Below are positions 51,241-61,400 of a stretch of 64,000 nt of DNA, one piece after another. The translations under genes and the position numbers were made by a program. The stretch lies in the NCBI RefSeq assembly GCF_020037125.1, contig NZ_JAIQDG010000005.1:62001-126000 (forward strand), written 5' to 3'. Within the stretch, counting starts at the first letter, position 1, and each line of letters opens with the position of its first letter. The notes under the pieces are model-generated. The model was not told the origin of the DNA. It worked only from the letters and a program-made list of their open reading frames with translations, and ran no database searches. Source of the stretch: Myxococcus sp. RHSTA-1-4. Lineage in GTDB: Bacteria; Myxococcota; Myxococcia; Myxococcales; Myxococcaceae.

Positions 51241-53478
51241 ATGGCGATCCACCAGTTGATTCCGAGCTTTGTCCCCGGCGACGCCACCGGGCAGGCCGCG
51301 CTGCACCTGCAGCTCCTGCTGCGCCGGATGGGCCACGCGGGCGCAATCTACGCGGATGAGGTGGGCGCGGGCCTGGAGGGTCTGGCCAGCCCCGCCTCCG
51401 CCCTGCGGCCGGAGCCCGGGGACCTGGTGCTCTACCACCACGGCATCGCGTCGCCGCTGAGCAGCCGGCTCATGCACCTGCCCTGCCGGCGCGGCGTGGT
51501 CTTCCACAACATCAGCCCCGCGCGCTTCTACACGGGCCTGCCGCTGGAGGACGCGCTGGTGGCGGGGCGCGCCCAGCTCGCCGCCATGGCGCCCTTCGCG
51601 GACGTGGCCATCGGCGTGTCGGACTTCAACGCCGCGGAGCTGCGCGCCGCGGGCTACCGGAACGTCCACACGGTGCCCCTCTTCATCGAGCCGGAGCGCT
51701 TCAGCCGGGCCAGCGCGGACCCGAAGATGCTCCAGCGCCTGTCCGGCCCCGGCCCGGTGCTGCTGGGCGTCAGCCGGGTGATGCCGCACAAGCGCTTCGA
51801 GGACCTCATCACCCTGCACCGCGAGGTGCTGCGGCTGCGGCCCCAGGCGCGCCTGCTGATGGTGGGCGGGTACGAGCCGGGCAGCCGCTACTTCCGCTCG
51901 CTGAAGCGCGAGGCGAAGGGGCTGAGCGGCGTGCACTTCCTGGGGCGGCTGAGCCACGCGCAGCTCGTGGCCGCGTACCGCTCCGCGTCCGTCTTCGTGT
52001 CCATGAGCGAGCACGAGGGCTTCGGCGTCCCACTCATCGAGGCCATGGCGGCCGAGGTGCCGGTGCTGGCCTACGCGGCGGCGGCGGTGCCGGAGACGCT
52101 CGGGGGCGCGGGGGTGGCCTTCGACCAGAAGCGCTTCGCCTTCTTCGCCGAGCTGGCGGTGGACCTGAGCGAGGACCTGTCCCTGCGCGAGCCGGTCATC
52201 GCCGGGCAGACGCGCCGGCTGGAGCACTTCTCCGCGGAGTCCGCGCAGGCGGCCCTGTCCCGTGCGCTGGAGGGGCTGCTGCCCCGGCCCGCGCCGCGCC
52301 CGCGCCGGGTGCCGAAGCGCCCGCGCGTGGGGCTGGTGGTGCAGCGCTACGGCGAGGTGACGGGCGGCGCGGAGAAGCTGGCCGCGCAGGTGGCCGAGCA
52401 CATGGCCCCGCACTGGGACATCACGGTGCTGACCACGTGCGCGAAGAACCACCTGTCCTGGGAGAACGCCTTCCCGCCGGGGCCGGACGAGGTGGACGGC
52501 ATCAAGGTGCTGCGCTTCCCGTCGACGCGGGTGCGCAACATCCGGGGCTTCAACGGGCTGTCGCGGCAGGTGTTCGACAAGCCGAACGAGCGGCTGCGCG
52601 AGGAGCAGTGGGTGGCGGAGCAGGGCCCGCTGTGCCCGGGGCTCTTGAATCACCTCGCCACCACGCGCGACGCGTACGACGGGTACCTGTTCTTCACGTA
52701 CCTCTACGCGCCCACGGTGTGGGGCCTGCCGCTGGTGGCGGACCGGGCGCTGCTGGTGCCCACCACGCATGACGAGTCGCCCATCCGCTTCGGCCTGTAC
52801 GCGGACGTCTTCGAGCGCCCGCGCGCGCTCCTCTGCCTCACGCCGGAGGAGCTGACCATCATCGAGAAGTACTTCCCGGACCACGCGCGGACGCGGGTGG
52901 TGGGCGTGGGGGTGGACCGGCCGGCGGCGGACGGCGCGCGCTTCCGGGAGAAGCACGGCCTCCGCAAGCACTACCTGCTCTACGTGGGGCGGCAGGAGCC
53001 GGGCAAGGGCGTGGGGGAGTTGCTGGAGCACCACCACGCGCTGAAGGAGCGGTACGCGGACGCGCCGGACCTGGTGCTGGCGGGTGACAGCAACATGGAG
53101 CTGTCCGGCGAGGGCGTGCGCTACCTGGGCCGCATCGACGAGCAGGACAAACACGACGCGCTGGCCGGGGCGCTGGCGGTGGTGGTGCCCTCCCGGTACG
53201 AGAGCCTGTCGCTGCTGACACTGGAGGCGTTCGCCCAGGGGACGCCGGTGCTGGTGAACGGGCGCTCGGACGTGCTGGTGGGACAGGTGGAGCGCAGCGG
53301 GGCGGGACGGACGTACACGGACCTGGACTCGTTCATCCGGGGCCTGCGCGAGGTGGGTGACGAGCGCACGCCGATGGGGAAGAAGGGTCTGGAGTACGTG
53401 AAGAAGCAGGGCTGGCCACAGGTGGTGGCGGCCTACCGGGAAGAGATGGAACGCATCCTCGAGGAGAATCGCCAATGA
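51241..53478 (+). CDS. Tandem double glycosyltransferase (two GT4 modules fused)
   Basis: The 745-residue product has two GT-B modules. The first (about 1-355) has VLLGVSRVMPHKRFEDLI and SMSEHEGFGVPLIEAMAAEV. The second (about 365-745) begins RVGLVVQRYGEVTGGAEKLA and has YLLYVGRQEPGKGVGELL and PSRYESLSLLTLEAFAQG. Both donor-site E-x7-E patterns are visible. Two activities on one chain suggest it builds a repeating disaccharide. The stop overlaps the next start by 4 bp. GCGCGC lies before the ATG at 51241; an in-frame ATG at 51223 is less likely. Confidence 0.92.
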   Translation: MAIHQLIPSFVPGDATGQAALHLQLLLRRMGHAGAIYADEVGAGLEGLASPASALRPEPGDLVLYHHGIASPLSSRLMHLPCRRGVVFHNISPARFYTGLPLEDALVAGRAQLAAMAPFADVAIGVSDFNAAELRAAGYRNVHTVPLFIEPERFSRASADPKMLQRLSGPGPVLLGVSRVMPHKRFEDLITLHREVLRLRPQARLLMVGGYEPGSRYFRSLKREAKGLSGVHFLGRLSHAQLVAAYRSASVFVSMSEHEGFGVPLIEAMAAEVPVLAYAAAAVPETLGGAGVAFDQKRFAFFAELAVDLSEDLSLREPVIAGQTRRLEHFSAESAQAALSRALEGLLPRPAPRPRRVPKRPRVGLVVQRYGEVTGGAEKLAAQVAEHMAPHWDITVLTTCAKNHLSWENAFPPGPDEVDGIKVLRFPSTRVRNIRGFNGLSRQVFDKPNERLREEQWVAEQGPLCPGLLNHLATTRDAYDGYLFFTYLYAPTVWGLPLVADRALLVPTTHDESPIRFGLYADVFERPRALLCLTPEELTIIEKYFPDHARTRVVGVGVDRPAADGARFREKHGLRKHYLLYVGRQEPGKGVGELLEHHHALKERYADAPDLVLAGDSNMELSGEGVRYLGRIDEQDKHDALAGALAVVVPSRYESLSLLTLEAFAQGTPVLVNGRSDVLVGQVERSGAGRTYTDLDSFIRGLREVGDERTPMGKKGLEYVKKQGWPQVVAAYREEMERILEENRQ

Positions 53479-54284
53479 AGCTGTTGGGACGGGACATCCC
53501 CGCGCGGGAGCTGATTTCGCGCATCGAGGAGCGCCTGCGCCTGCGCGGCCTCCCCACGTCGGAGCCGGTGGAAGTGCCCGCCGAGGGCGTGGAGCCGAGG
53601 GTGGAGCCGCTGACCTTCAACCTGCACGCGCTGGAGGAGAACGCGGACGCCACGCGGGCGCTGCCGCTGCACACGCACCGGGGCGGCGCGGGGCAGCTCG
53701 TGCTGGTGGCGAAGTGGGCCTTCCGCAAGTCGTGCCAGGTGTTCATCAACGAGGCCCTGGGCCGGCAGCGCGTGTTCAACGGGCACGTGCGCGACTCGTA
53801 CGCCCAGCTCTCCGCCGAGGTGATTCGCCTGCGGCGCGAGGTGGAGGAGCTCCGCGCGCGGCTGGGCGGCAGGCCGCCCGAGGACGACCGGCGTCCCATC
53901 CCCGCGCAGACACCCGCCGTGGCGAAGACGGCGCCGTCCGAGAGGGCGGTGGAGGAGCGGGAGGCCCCCGAGAAGGCGAGGCCCTCCGCGAAGCCGGCTC
54001 CCGCGGTGGAGCCCACGAAGCCTCCCGCGAAGGAGGCGCCTCGGGGGAAGTCCGCTTCCCACCGGAAGCCCACCGCCGGGTCCGGAACCGAGCCGCTGGC
54101 GGCCGGAGAGGCCGTCCTGCCCAAGCCGCGCCACGCCAGGTCCGGAGCCGGCCAGCAGCCTCGCGCACGGGAGGGCGCTCCCCGCGCTCGCCCCGAGCCC
54201 GAGAGCTCCGCGACGCCCGCGACGGGGAACGCAGGTCAGCGCGCTCGGAAGCCCGCGCCAAAGCAGCGCGGCCGCCGGAAGTAG
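53475..54284 (+). CDS. Coiled-coil protein coupled to the double glycosyltransferase
   Basis: The start overlaps the glycosyltransferase stop by 4 bp. Of 269 residues, about 1-135 are structured (KWAFRKSCQVFINEALGRQR, then VFNGHVRDSYAQLSAEVIRL) and include a coiled coil (IRLRREVEELRARLGG). The region from 140 is a disordered Pro/Ala/Lys/Glu-rich tail. The RKxCQxxINExLxRQxxFNxH pattern is reminiscent of N-terminal helical modules in O-antigen methyltransferases and glycosyltransferases. It is probably a scaffold or chain-length partner of the fused enzyme, with no catalytic motif. Confidence 0.75.
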   Translation: MKLLGRDIPARELISRIEERLRLRGLPTSEPVEVPAEGVEPRVEPLTFNLHALEENADATRALPLHTHRGGAGQLVLVAKWAFRKSCQVFINEALGRQRVFNGHVRDSYAQLSAEVIRLRREVEELRARLGGRPPEDDRRPIPAQTPAVAKTAPSERAVEEREAPEKARPSAKPAPAVEPTKPPAKEAPRGKSASHRKPTAGSGTEPLAAGEAVLPKPRHARSGAGQQPRAREGAPRARPEPESSATPATGNAGQRARKPAPKQRGRRK

Positions 54285-54539
54285 CCGGGCCCCGCGCCGC
54301 CACTTCGTGCCTCTCCGAAGTCGCCCGCATGCTCGGTGAGGCCCGCTGGCGCGAGCACATGGAGCCCGTGCGCGAGGCCGCAGGCTGGTCCCGCGGGGCG
54401 TGCCCGGCATCGTCGCGGCGAGGCCGCGAGGTGGCCCCGTCCACTCTCCGGGGCACCCTCCGCCCGCGCCCGCGTCAGGGCCCGGCGGCCCCGGATTCCT
54501 CGCATTGACGACCCGGCGGGCCCGTGTCAAACCGGGCCC

Positions 54540-55385
54540 GTGGAAGCGCCCTTCATCAGCATCGTCATCCCCGCCTACAACGAGGGCCAGCGCCTGCCCC
54601 GCTACGTGACGGAGCTGACACGCGTCTTCCTGGAGCGCTCCGCCCCTCCGGTGGAGTTCATCGTCGTGGACGACGGCAGCCGCCCCGAGCACGCCACGCT
54701 CCAGCGCGCGTGCGTGGACGACGCCCAGGCCCGGTTCTCCGCGAAGGGCGCGCCCCACCGCTTCACGTACGTGGCCGCGCCTCGCAACCAGGGGAAGGGC
54801 TCGGCCATCCGGCTGGGCTGGCGTAGCGCGTCTCCGGGCGCCACGTGGCTGGCCTTCGTGGACGCGGACGGCGCCATCAGCGCGGAGGAACTCCACCGGC
54901 TGGTGGAGCTGACCACCACCGACACCGGCCGCGCGACGGACGTGATTGCCGGCTCACGCATCCTCATGGCTGGACGCCGCGTGGTGCGAAACCTCCACCG
55001 CCATCTGCAAGGCCGCGTCTTCGCCACGCTGACGGACACGAACTTCCGCCTGCACTTCTACGACACGCAGTGCGGCGTCAAGCTCATCCGCGCGTCCATG
55101 CTCCGCCCGCTGCTGGACGTGTTGCGCGAGGAGCGCTGGCTCCTCGACGTGGAGCTGCTGGTGCTGCTCAAGCGCCAGGGGGCCCGCGCCCTCGAGGTCC
55201 CCATCGACTGGGAGGACTTCGGCGGCTCCAAGGTCATCCCCGGCCTCGACGGGCTGCGCATGTTCTGGGGCCTGCTCCAGCTCCGGCGCAGGCTGAACCG
55301 GGTGTCCCTGCCGGCTCCCGCGCCCCGCGAGCAAGCACCGTCCCTGCCCTCCCCCGCCGGCGTCACGGGAAGCGATAGACGGTGA
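54540..55385 (+). CDS. GT2-family glycosyltransferase (dolichyl/polyprenyl-phosphate glucosyltransferase-like)
   Basis: The GTG at 54540 begins VEAPFISIVIPAYNEGQRLP, giving 281 residues; the open frame before it has no similarity. The GT2 motifs are IVVDDGS, NQGKGSAIRLGW, AFVDADGAIS (DxD-like) and AGSRI, and the ending TNFRLHFYDTQCGVKLIRAS is typical of ALG5-like enzymes. It transfers a sugar from a nucleotide donor to a polyprenyl phosphate at the inner membrane. Its 3' end overlaps the convergent membrane-protein gene by 23 bp. The 255 bp before it (54285-54539) hold no gene. Confidence 0.88.
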   Translation: MEAPFISIVIPAYNEGQRLPRYVTELTRVFLERSAPPVEFIVVDDGSRPEHATLQRACVDDAQARFSAKGAPHRFTYVAAPRNQGKGSAIRLGWRSASPGATWLAFVDADGAISAEELHRLVELTTTDTGRATDVIAGSRILMAGRRVVRNLHRHLQGRVFATLTDTNFRLHFYDTQCGVKLIRASMLRPLLDVLREERWLLDVELLVLLKRQGARALEVPIDWEDFGGSKVIPGLDGLRMFWGLLQLRRRLNRVSLPAPAPREQAPSLPSPAGVTGSDRR

Positions 55386-57255
55386 CGTAGGAGTCCTGGT
55401 GCACCAGTTCCCCGCCCAGCTCCTCCACCACGAAGCGGTGGCGCATGGGGTGGTGGTAGTGCGCGACGTACCAGCGGTAATGGTTCTCCTTCAGGAAGCG
55501 CCGCATCTGCTCGCGCTCCTCGGCAGTCACCTTGCCGGCCACGCCATGGAGCCCCTCCAGCGCGCGGAAGATGCGCTGCTCCACCATCTCCGCCTCGCGC
55601 ACCGGCAGCCGTGACAGGCGCGCGAAGGACACCGGCTTGCCGTGGAATATCTGTTCCCACTGCCCCAGCACATGGTCCGTGAAGACGGCCGCCGGCATGG
55701 GCGCGTCGCGAATCTCGTCGAACACCGGCGGCAGCGCCGGCAGCACCGGCATGGCCATGGGCTTGCCGAGGTACTCCACGTTGGGCACCACCGCCACCAC
55801 CACCGCCACGCCCAGGCCTGCCAACGCGGCGCGCCCGGATGCCATGCGCCCCAGGTGCGCCGCCGCGAAGGCCACGAGGACGCCCAGCGCCAGCGTGGTG
55901 AGCAGCTCGAAGCGCACCGGCATGCCCCCGCGCGAGAAGAGCGGCACCACGTGCTTGAACACCACGTACGGCATGGGCACCTGCACCCGCAGCGGCTCGT
56001 TGAACGCGGTGAGCGGCGACAGGTACGCCATCAGCGTGCACAGGCCCAGCAGCAGCGTCACGTCCCGGTGCCACGTCCGCCCACGCCACGCGGGCCACCA
56101 CCCCACCCACAGTGTCACGGCGGCGAGCAGCACCACGGGGGACACTTCGTCCTCCATGCCGATGTTCAGCACCGTGCCCATGGACAGCACCGCGAAGCCC
56201 AGGCCCAGCCCCGCCCAGCGCCGGCCCTCGGGCACGCCCTTCCAGAGGGCGAAGACGGCCAGCAGCGGCGTGAGCCACCCCAGGAAGGTGCCCGCCTCCT
56301 CCGCGTTGGTGGACATCTTGTGGCGCACCACCCCCAGCGCGAACTCCCGGGCCCGGGCGGGCATCGACTCCAGCCAGCCCGACAACGTGTCCGGCAGGAA
56401 GAAGGCGTACAGGTCCGTGAAGTAGTCGGAGTCCCCGTGGTGGATGGCCAGCGGCGCGGGGAACAGGTGCACCAGCAGCGGCACCACCGCGGGCAGACAC
56501 GCCACCGCCGCCGCCACCGCGGCCAGCCCCGCCCGGCGCACCCCCGCGTCCTTCAGCGTCCCCAGGGACAGCAGCGGCCCGTGGCGCCAGCGCTCGGCCA
56601 CCGCCCACAGGAAGGAGAAGAGCGCGATGTAGAGCAGGTAGTAGTAGTCACACAGCAGCGTGTAGAGCGCGGCCAGCGCCAGGCCCGCCAACCACCGGCG
56701 CTTCCCCTCGTCCAGCCAGCGCAGGAAGAAGTACAGGTAGAGGGGGATGCCCTCCAGCGCGGACAGGTTGAGGTGGGTCGTCGCGTGGCTCAGGTGGTAG
56801 CGCGAGAAGTCGAAGACACACGCGCCCGCCAGCGCCGCCACCGCCGCCAGTCCCGGCGCGAAGCCCGCGCGCTCCAGCAGGTAGCGCATGAGCAGCCACG
56901 CCGTGTACCCCGTCAGCACGAAGCTTCCGAAGAGGACCAGGTTGTAGGCCGTCTCCACCGGCATCCACGGCAGCAGCACCACGCCCCACAGCGTCTTGGC
57001 CGGGGACAACGTGTGCCAGTACAGCTCCGCGCCCAGCGGCCAATGCAGCATCGGCGCGAAGAAGGGGTTCCGCGGGTCCACCCACACCGCCTGGCGCATC
57101 CACCAGAGGTGCCACATGTTCATCAGCACGTCTTCGCGCCCGCCCGCGACGTGCCCCTTCAGCTTCGACAGCAGCGGCCACGTGTGAAACGCCGACAGCA
57201 GGGAGAAGGCCAGCAGCACCAGCGGGTGGAGCACCCGCCGCGGTAGAGGTGACAT
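55363..57255 (-). CDS. Polytopic membrane protein, GT-C glycosyltransferase-like
   Basis: The 630-residue product has about eleven membrane segments from LVLLAFSLLSAFHTWPLL onward. A first loop (GGREDVLMNMWHLWWMRQAV) has an acidic residue in the place where GT-C enzymes carry the catalytic Asp/Glu. The C-terminal 130 residues form a soluble periplasmic domain (PMPAAVFTDHVLGQWEQIFH, VAHYHHPMRHRFVVEELG). It likely uses polyprenyl-phosphate sugar made by the convergent GT2 enzyme, which is inference from pairing and topology. It lies 12 bp after the methyltransferase gene on the same strand. Confidence 0.8.
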   Translation of the reverse strand: MSPLPRRVLHPLVLLAFSLLSAFHTWPLLSKLKGHVAGGREDVLMNMWHLWWMRQAVWVDPRNPFFAPMLHWPLGAELYWHTLSPAKTLWGVVLLPWMPVETAYNLVLFGSFVLTGYTAWLLMRYLLERAGFAPGLAAVAALAGACVFDFSRYHLSHATTHLNLSALEGIPLYLYFFLRWLDEGKRRWLAGLALAALYTLLCDYYYLLYIALFSFLWAVAERWRHGPLLSLGTLKDAGVRRAGLAAVAAAVACLPAVVPLLVHLFPAPLAIHHGDSDYFTDLYAFFLPDTLSGWLESMPARAREFALGVVRHKMSTNAEEAGTFLGWLTPLLAVFALWKGVPEGRRWAGLGLGFAVLSMGTVLNIGMEDEVSPVVLLAAVTLWVGWWPAWRGRTWHRDVTLLLGLCTLMAYLSPLTAFNEPLRVQVPMPYVVFKHVVPLFSRGGMPVRFELLTTLALGVLVAFAAAHLGRMASGRAALAGLGVAVVVAVVPNVEYLGKPMAMPVLPALPPVFDEIRDAPMPAAVFTDHVLGQWEQIFHGKPVSFARLSRLPVREAEMVEQRIFRALEGLHGVAGKVTAEEREQMRRFLKENHYRWYVAHYHHPMRHRFVVEELGGELVHQDSYVTVYRFP

Positions 57256-57267
57256 AGGCAGAGGGAG

Positions 57268-58203
57268 TCAGGCCGGCCGCTCGGCGGCCATCAGCATGTT
57301 GTCGCCCAGGTTGAACGGAATGGCCCACGCCCCCGGCACCACGCGCCGCGCCAGCTCCAGCACCGGTGCCACCGGCCGGAAGCTCGCGCCCACCTTCCGC
57401 AGCAGGTAGTCCGCGGAGATGATGTGCGTGTACGTCCGCGAGTCCGTCACGCGGAAGCCCACCTCCTCCAGCAGCGTCGCGAGGGTGGCGCGGCCGAAGT
57501 AGAACAGGTGCATGTCCATCAGCCACGGCCACCGGCCGCCGAGGAGCCGGGCCACGAGGCTGCCCGCGTCAATGGTGGACAGGTAGACGTGGCCCCCGGG
57601 GCGCACCAGCCGGAAGGCCGCCTCCAGCTCGGCGCGCGGGTCCGCGAAGTGCTCCACCACGTCCCACAGCGTCAGCACGTCGTACCGCACGCCCCGCTCC
57701 GCCAGCTCCGCCAGCGGAACACCGTGCACGGTGAAGCCCAGCGAGCGCGCATGCCCCGCCGCCCAGCGCGACAGCTCCAGCCCTTCCGGCCGGAAGCCCG
57801 CCTCCCGCGCCACGTCCAGGAAGTAGCCGCAGTACGCGCCCACGTCGAGCAGCGTCCGCCCCCGCGCCGGCCCCAGCGCCCGCACCACCTTGCGGAACGT
57901 GTGGTAGCGGTTGTCCTTCTCCGCCACGTACAGCGGGTCCTCCACGTCCTGGTACGCGGCCAGCAACTCCCGCGCCGGGCGAATGGGCCACTGGAACAGC
58001 ATTCCGCATTCCAGACACTCCCAGATGGGCGGGTGGCTGCGGTGCCCGAAGGAGGTGCAGTTGTAGGCGGCCGCGCCCTCCGGCTCCCCTCCGCCTCGGG
58101 CCGGGAACTTCACCCGCAGCCGGCTTCCCTTGCAGAGGTAGCAGGCGTCGGGCACCGGGGCCAGGTGCGGCTCCGGGTGGCGGCGGTGGGCGCGTTCCGT
58201 CAT
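57268..58203 (-). CDS. Class I SAM-dependent methyltransferase with zinc-binding N-terminus
   Basis: The 311-residue product has an N-terminal CxxC pair (CYLC at about 21-24) and a second (CLECGM), forming a putative zinc site as in O-antigen-linked methyltransferases. The SAM motif is TLLDVGAYCGYFLDVAREAG, followed by LTLWDVVEHFADP and RLVRPGGHVYLSTI. The ATG at 58203 is chosen because the longer frame is not homologous. It likely methylates a sugar of the surface polysaccharide made by the neighbouring genes. It is the first gene of a two-gene operon with the membrane protein. Confidence 0.88.
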   Translation of the reverse strand: MTERAHRRHPEPHLAPVPDACYLCKGSRLRVKFPARGGGEPEGAAAYNCTSFGHRSHPPIWECLECGMLFQWPIRPARELLAAYQDVEDPLYVAEKDNRYHTFRKVVRALGPARGRTLLDVGAYCGYFLDVAREAGFRPEGLELSRWAAGHARSLGFTVHGVPLAELAERGVRYDVLTLWDVVEHFADPRAELEAAFRLVRPGGHVYLSTIDAGSLVARLLGGRWPWLMDMHLFYFGRATLATLLEEVGFRVTDSRTYTHIISADYLLRKVGASFRPVAPVLELARRVVPGAWAIPFNLGDNMLMAAERPA

Positions 58204-58466
58204 GGCGGCGCACCGTATCCCCGGGGGCCAGACCCCACAACACGACAGGTGGGGGAGTCCCGCTTCCGCCCGCCCCCCTCTCCCAGGTGAAGCGGGGGGT
58301 GGTATGCCCGCCACGTCCCGGCGCGTTACAACCGAAGCCGGGCCAATCGCTCCCATCGCCACCCTTCACGGCCGGTGCCGAGCCCGCTTGCTTTCCGGGC
58401 GACTGCCCGCGAAATAGGCCCCGCCCGGGGGCCGTTCCTCCAGGTTCCTCCTACACCTTCAGTGAT

Positions 58467-61400
58467 ATGCGCGCCTTGACCGACCTGCCCTCCGACCCCA
58501 CCCCCTCGCTGACCCTGGGCCTGCCGGGCTTCACCTTCGAGGACCTCTACCGCCCGCGCGGCCTGCGCCGGCTCTCGGAGCGCTTCGACGCGCAGCTCGC
58601 CGGGGATGAACCGGAGCTGTTCCAGGCCTTCGACGCGTACCGCAAGTCCGGGGGCACGAGCCTCACCGGCCCCGCCGAGTCGGACCTGCTCATCCGCGTG
58701 GCCCGCCACATGTCGCGCTTCGTCGCGAAGCTCTTCCGCATCGAGGCGGACGTGGACGGACTGGCCGGCCGCCTGAAGGGCGAGCTTCCCCTCTTCGACT
58801 TCAAGCGCGAGTTCATCACCCGCCGCGTCTTCAAGAAGGGCGCCGCGGACCGCCCCACGCTGGCCGAGTTCCCCTCTCTGGACGCGCGCATGCGCCTGCT
58901 CTTGAGCCTGGGCTTCCCGGAGGCCGTGGCCACGGGCGACCTGGAGCGCGGCCTCGCCGAGTCCATCCTCACGCTGATGGATTTGGAGCGCCTGTTCTCC
59001 GGCGGCCTCCCCGCGGAGCTGCAGCCCCAGGCGGAGGCCCTGCGCGCCCGCTGGGCCGCGCTGCGCGCCGTGCTGGTGTCCACGCAGGAGGGCCGTGACG
59101 CCTTCGGCTCCAGCCTCGTCACCCACGGCGACGACGCCGCCGAGCTCCAGGCCGTCCGCGCCCTGCTGTCCCTGGCGGACCGCTGGACGTACGCGCGCGC
59201 CCTGCACCCGGAGACGAAGGAGCTCTTCCACACCTGGCCCACCCACCGGATTCCCAAGCCGCTGGTGTTCGACCAGCTCGTCCAGCTCAAGCGCCCGGAC
59301 GCGGAGCTGCCCGAAGTCACGGAAGGGCTGGAGCACCACCTGCGCCACCGCGACGGCTTCAAGCTCACCGACCGCCGGGGCACCCCGCGCGACGTGATGA
59401 ACGAGGTGGACTACTGCGTCATCTGCCACGAGCGCCAGAAGGACTCCTGCTCCAAGGGCTTCCCCGCGAAGGACCCGGTGGCGGAGGGGCACAGCTTCAA
59501 GAAGAACCCGCTGGGCATCCCCCTCAACGGGTGTCCGCTCGACGAGCGCATCTCCGAGGCGCACCTGCTCAAGCGCGAGGGCAACTCCGTGGCCGCGCTG
59601 GCCATGGTGACGCTCGACAACCCGATGTGCCCGGGCACCGGCCACCGCATCTGCAATGACTGCATGAAGGCCTGCATCTTCCAGAAGCAGGAGCCGGTGA
59701 ACATCCCCCTGGCGGAGACGGCCACCCTCACGGACGTGCTGGCGCTGCCCTGGGGCTTCGAAATCTACGGCCTGCTCACCCGGTGGAACCCGCTCAACGT
59801 CCGCCGCCCGTACGCCCTGCCCTACACGGGCCGCAACGTGCTGGTGGTGGGCCTGGGCCCCGCCGGCTACACGCTGTCCCACTACCTCCTCAACGAGGGC
59901 TTCGCCGTCACCGGCGTGGACGGCCTCAAGATTGAGCCGTTCCCCGACGCGCTGGTGGGCCGCAACGGCCACGCCCTCAAGCCCATCCGCGACTGGTCCC
60001 GCCTGACGAGCGAGCTGGACGAGCGCGTGCTGGAGGGCTTCGGCGGCGTGTCCGAGTACGGAATCACCGTTCGCTGGGACAAGAACTTCCTCACCCTCAT
60101 CCACCTCACGCTGGCGCGCCGCGAGGGCTTCCGCATCTTCGGAGGCGTGCGCTTCGGTGGCACGCTGACCATCGACGACGCGTGGGCGCTGGGCTTCGAC
60201 CACATCGCCATCGCCGCCGGCGCCGGGCGCCCCACCATCATCGGGATGAAGAACAACCTCATCCGGGGCATCCGCAAGGCGAGCGACTTCCTCATGGCGC
60301 TCCAGCTCACCGGCGCCTTCAAGAAGGACTCGCTGGCCAACCTCCAGGTGCAGCTGCCCGCCATCGTCATCGGCGGCGGCCTCACCGGCATCGACACCGC
60401 CACCGAGCTGATGGCGTACTACCCGGTGCAGGTGGAGAAGACGCTCGACCGCCACGAGAAGCTGGTGGCGGAAATCGGCGAGGAGGCCGTGCTGGCCCGC
60501 CTGGACACGGAGGAGCGCGCCACCTATGCGACGTTCCTGGAGCACGGCCGCGCCGTGCGCGCCGAGCGCGAGAAGGCCCGGGCCGAGGGCCGCGCCCCGG
60601 ACTTCATCCAGCTGGTGCGCGCCTGGGGCGGCGTGAGCCTCGTCTACCGCCGCGGCCTCACCGAGTCCCCCGCCTACCGCCTCAACCACGAGGAAGTGAC
60701 GAAGGCCCTGGAAGAGGGCATCCGCTTCATCGAGCGAATGAGCCCGGTGGAGGCCCTGCCGGACGCCACCGGCGCGGTGCGCGCCCTGCGCTTCGAGCGC
60801 ATGGTGACGGTGGACGGCAAGCTGAAGGGCAGCGGCCAGTTCTTCGAGCTGCCCGCGCGCACGGTGTGCGTCGCCGCCGGCACGTCCCCCAACGTCACGT
60901 ACGAGAAGGAATACCCGGGCACCTTCCAGCTCGACGAGGCCGGCGAGTACTTCCAGGGCCACGAGCTGGTGGAGGACGGCGGCGGCTTCAGCCTCCAGCC
61001 CGTGGAGGCGAAGGAGGACCCGGCGGTGAAGGCGGGCTTCTTCACCAGCTACCGGAAGGACGGCCGCTTCATCTCCTTCTACGGCGACAACCACCCCGCC
61101 TACGCGGGCAACGTGGTGAAGGCCATGGCCAGCGCCAAGGACGGCCACCCCGAGGTGGCGCGCCTGTACGCGAAGGAAATCTCGGCGCTCGACTTCACCG
61201 ACGAGCTGGCCCAGTCCCGGCGCGACGAGCAGCGCGCCGCGCACTTCGCGAAGCTGGATGACGCCTTCACGGCCACCGTCGTCGCCGTCAACCGCCTGAC
61301 GCCCACGATTGTGGAGGTGGTGGTGCGCGCGCCCTTCGCGGCCAGCCACTTCTCGCCCGGCCAGTTCTACCGCCTGCAGAACTTCGAGCGGACCGCGCCC

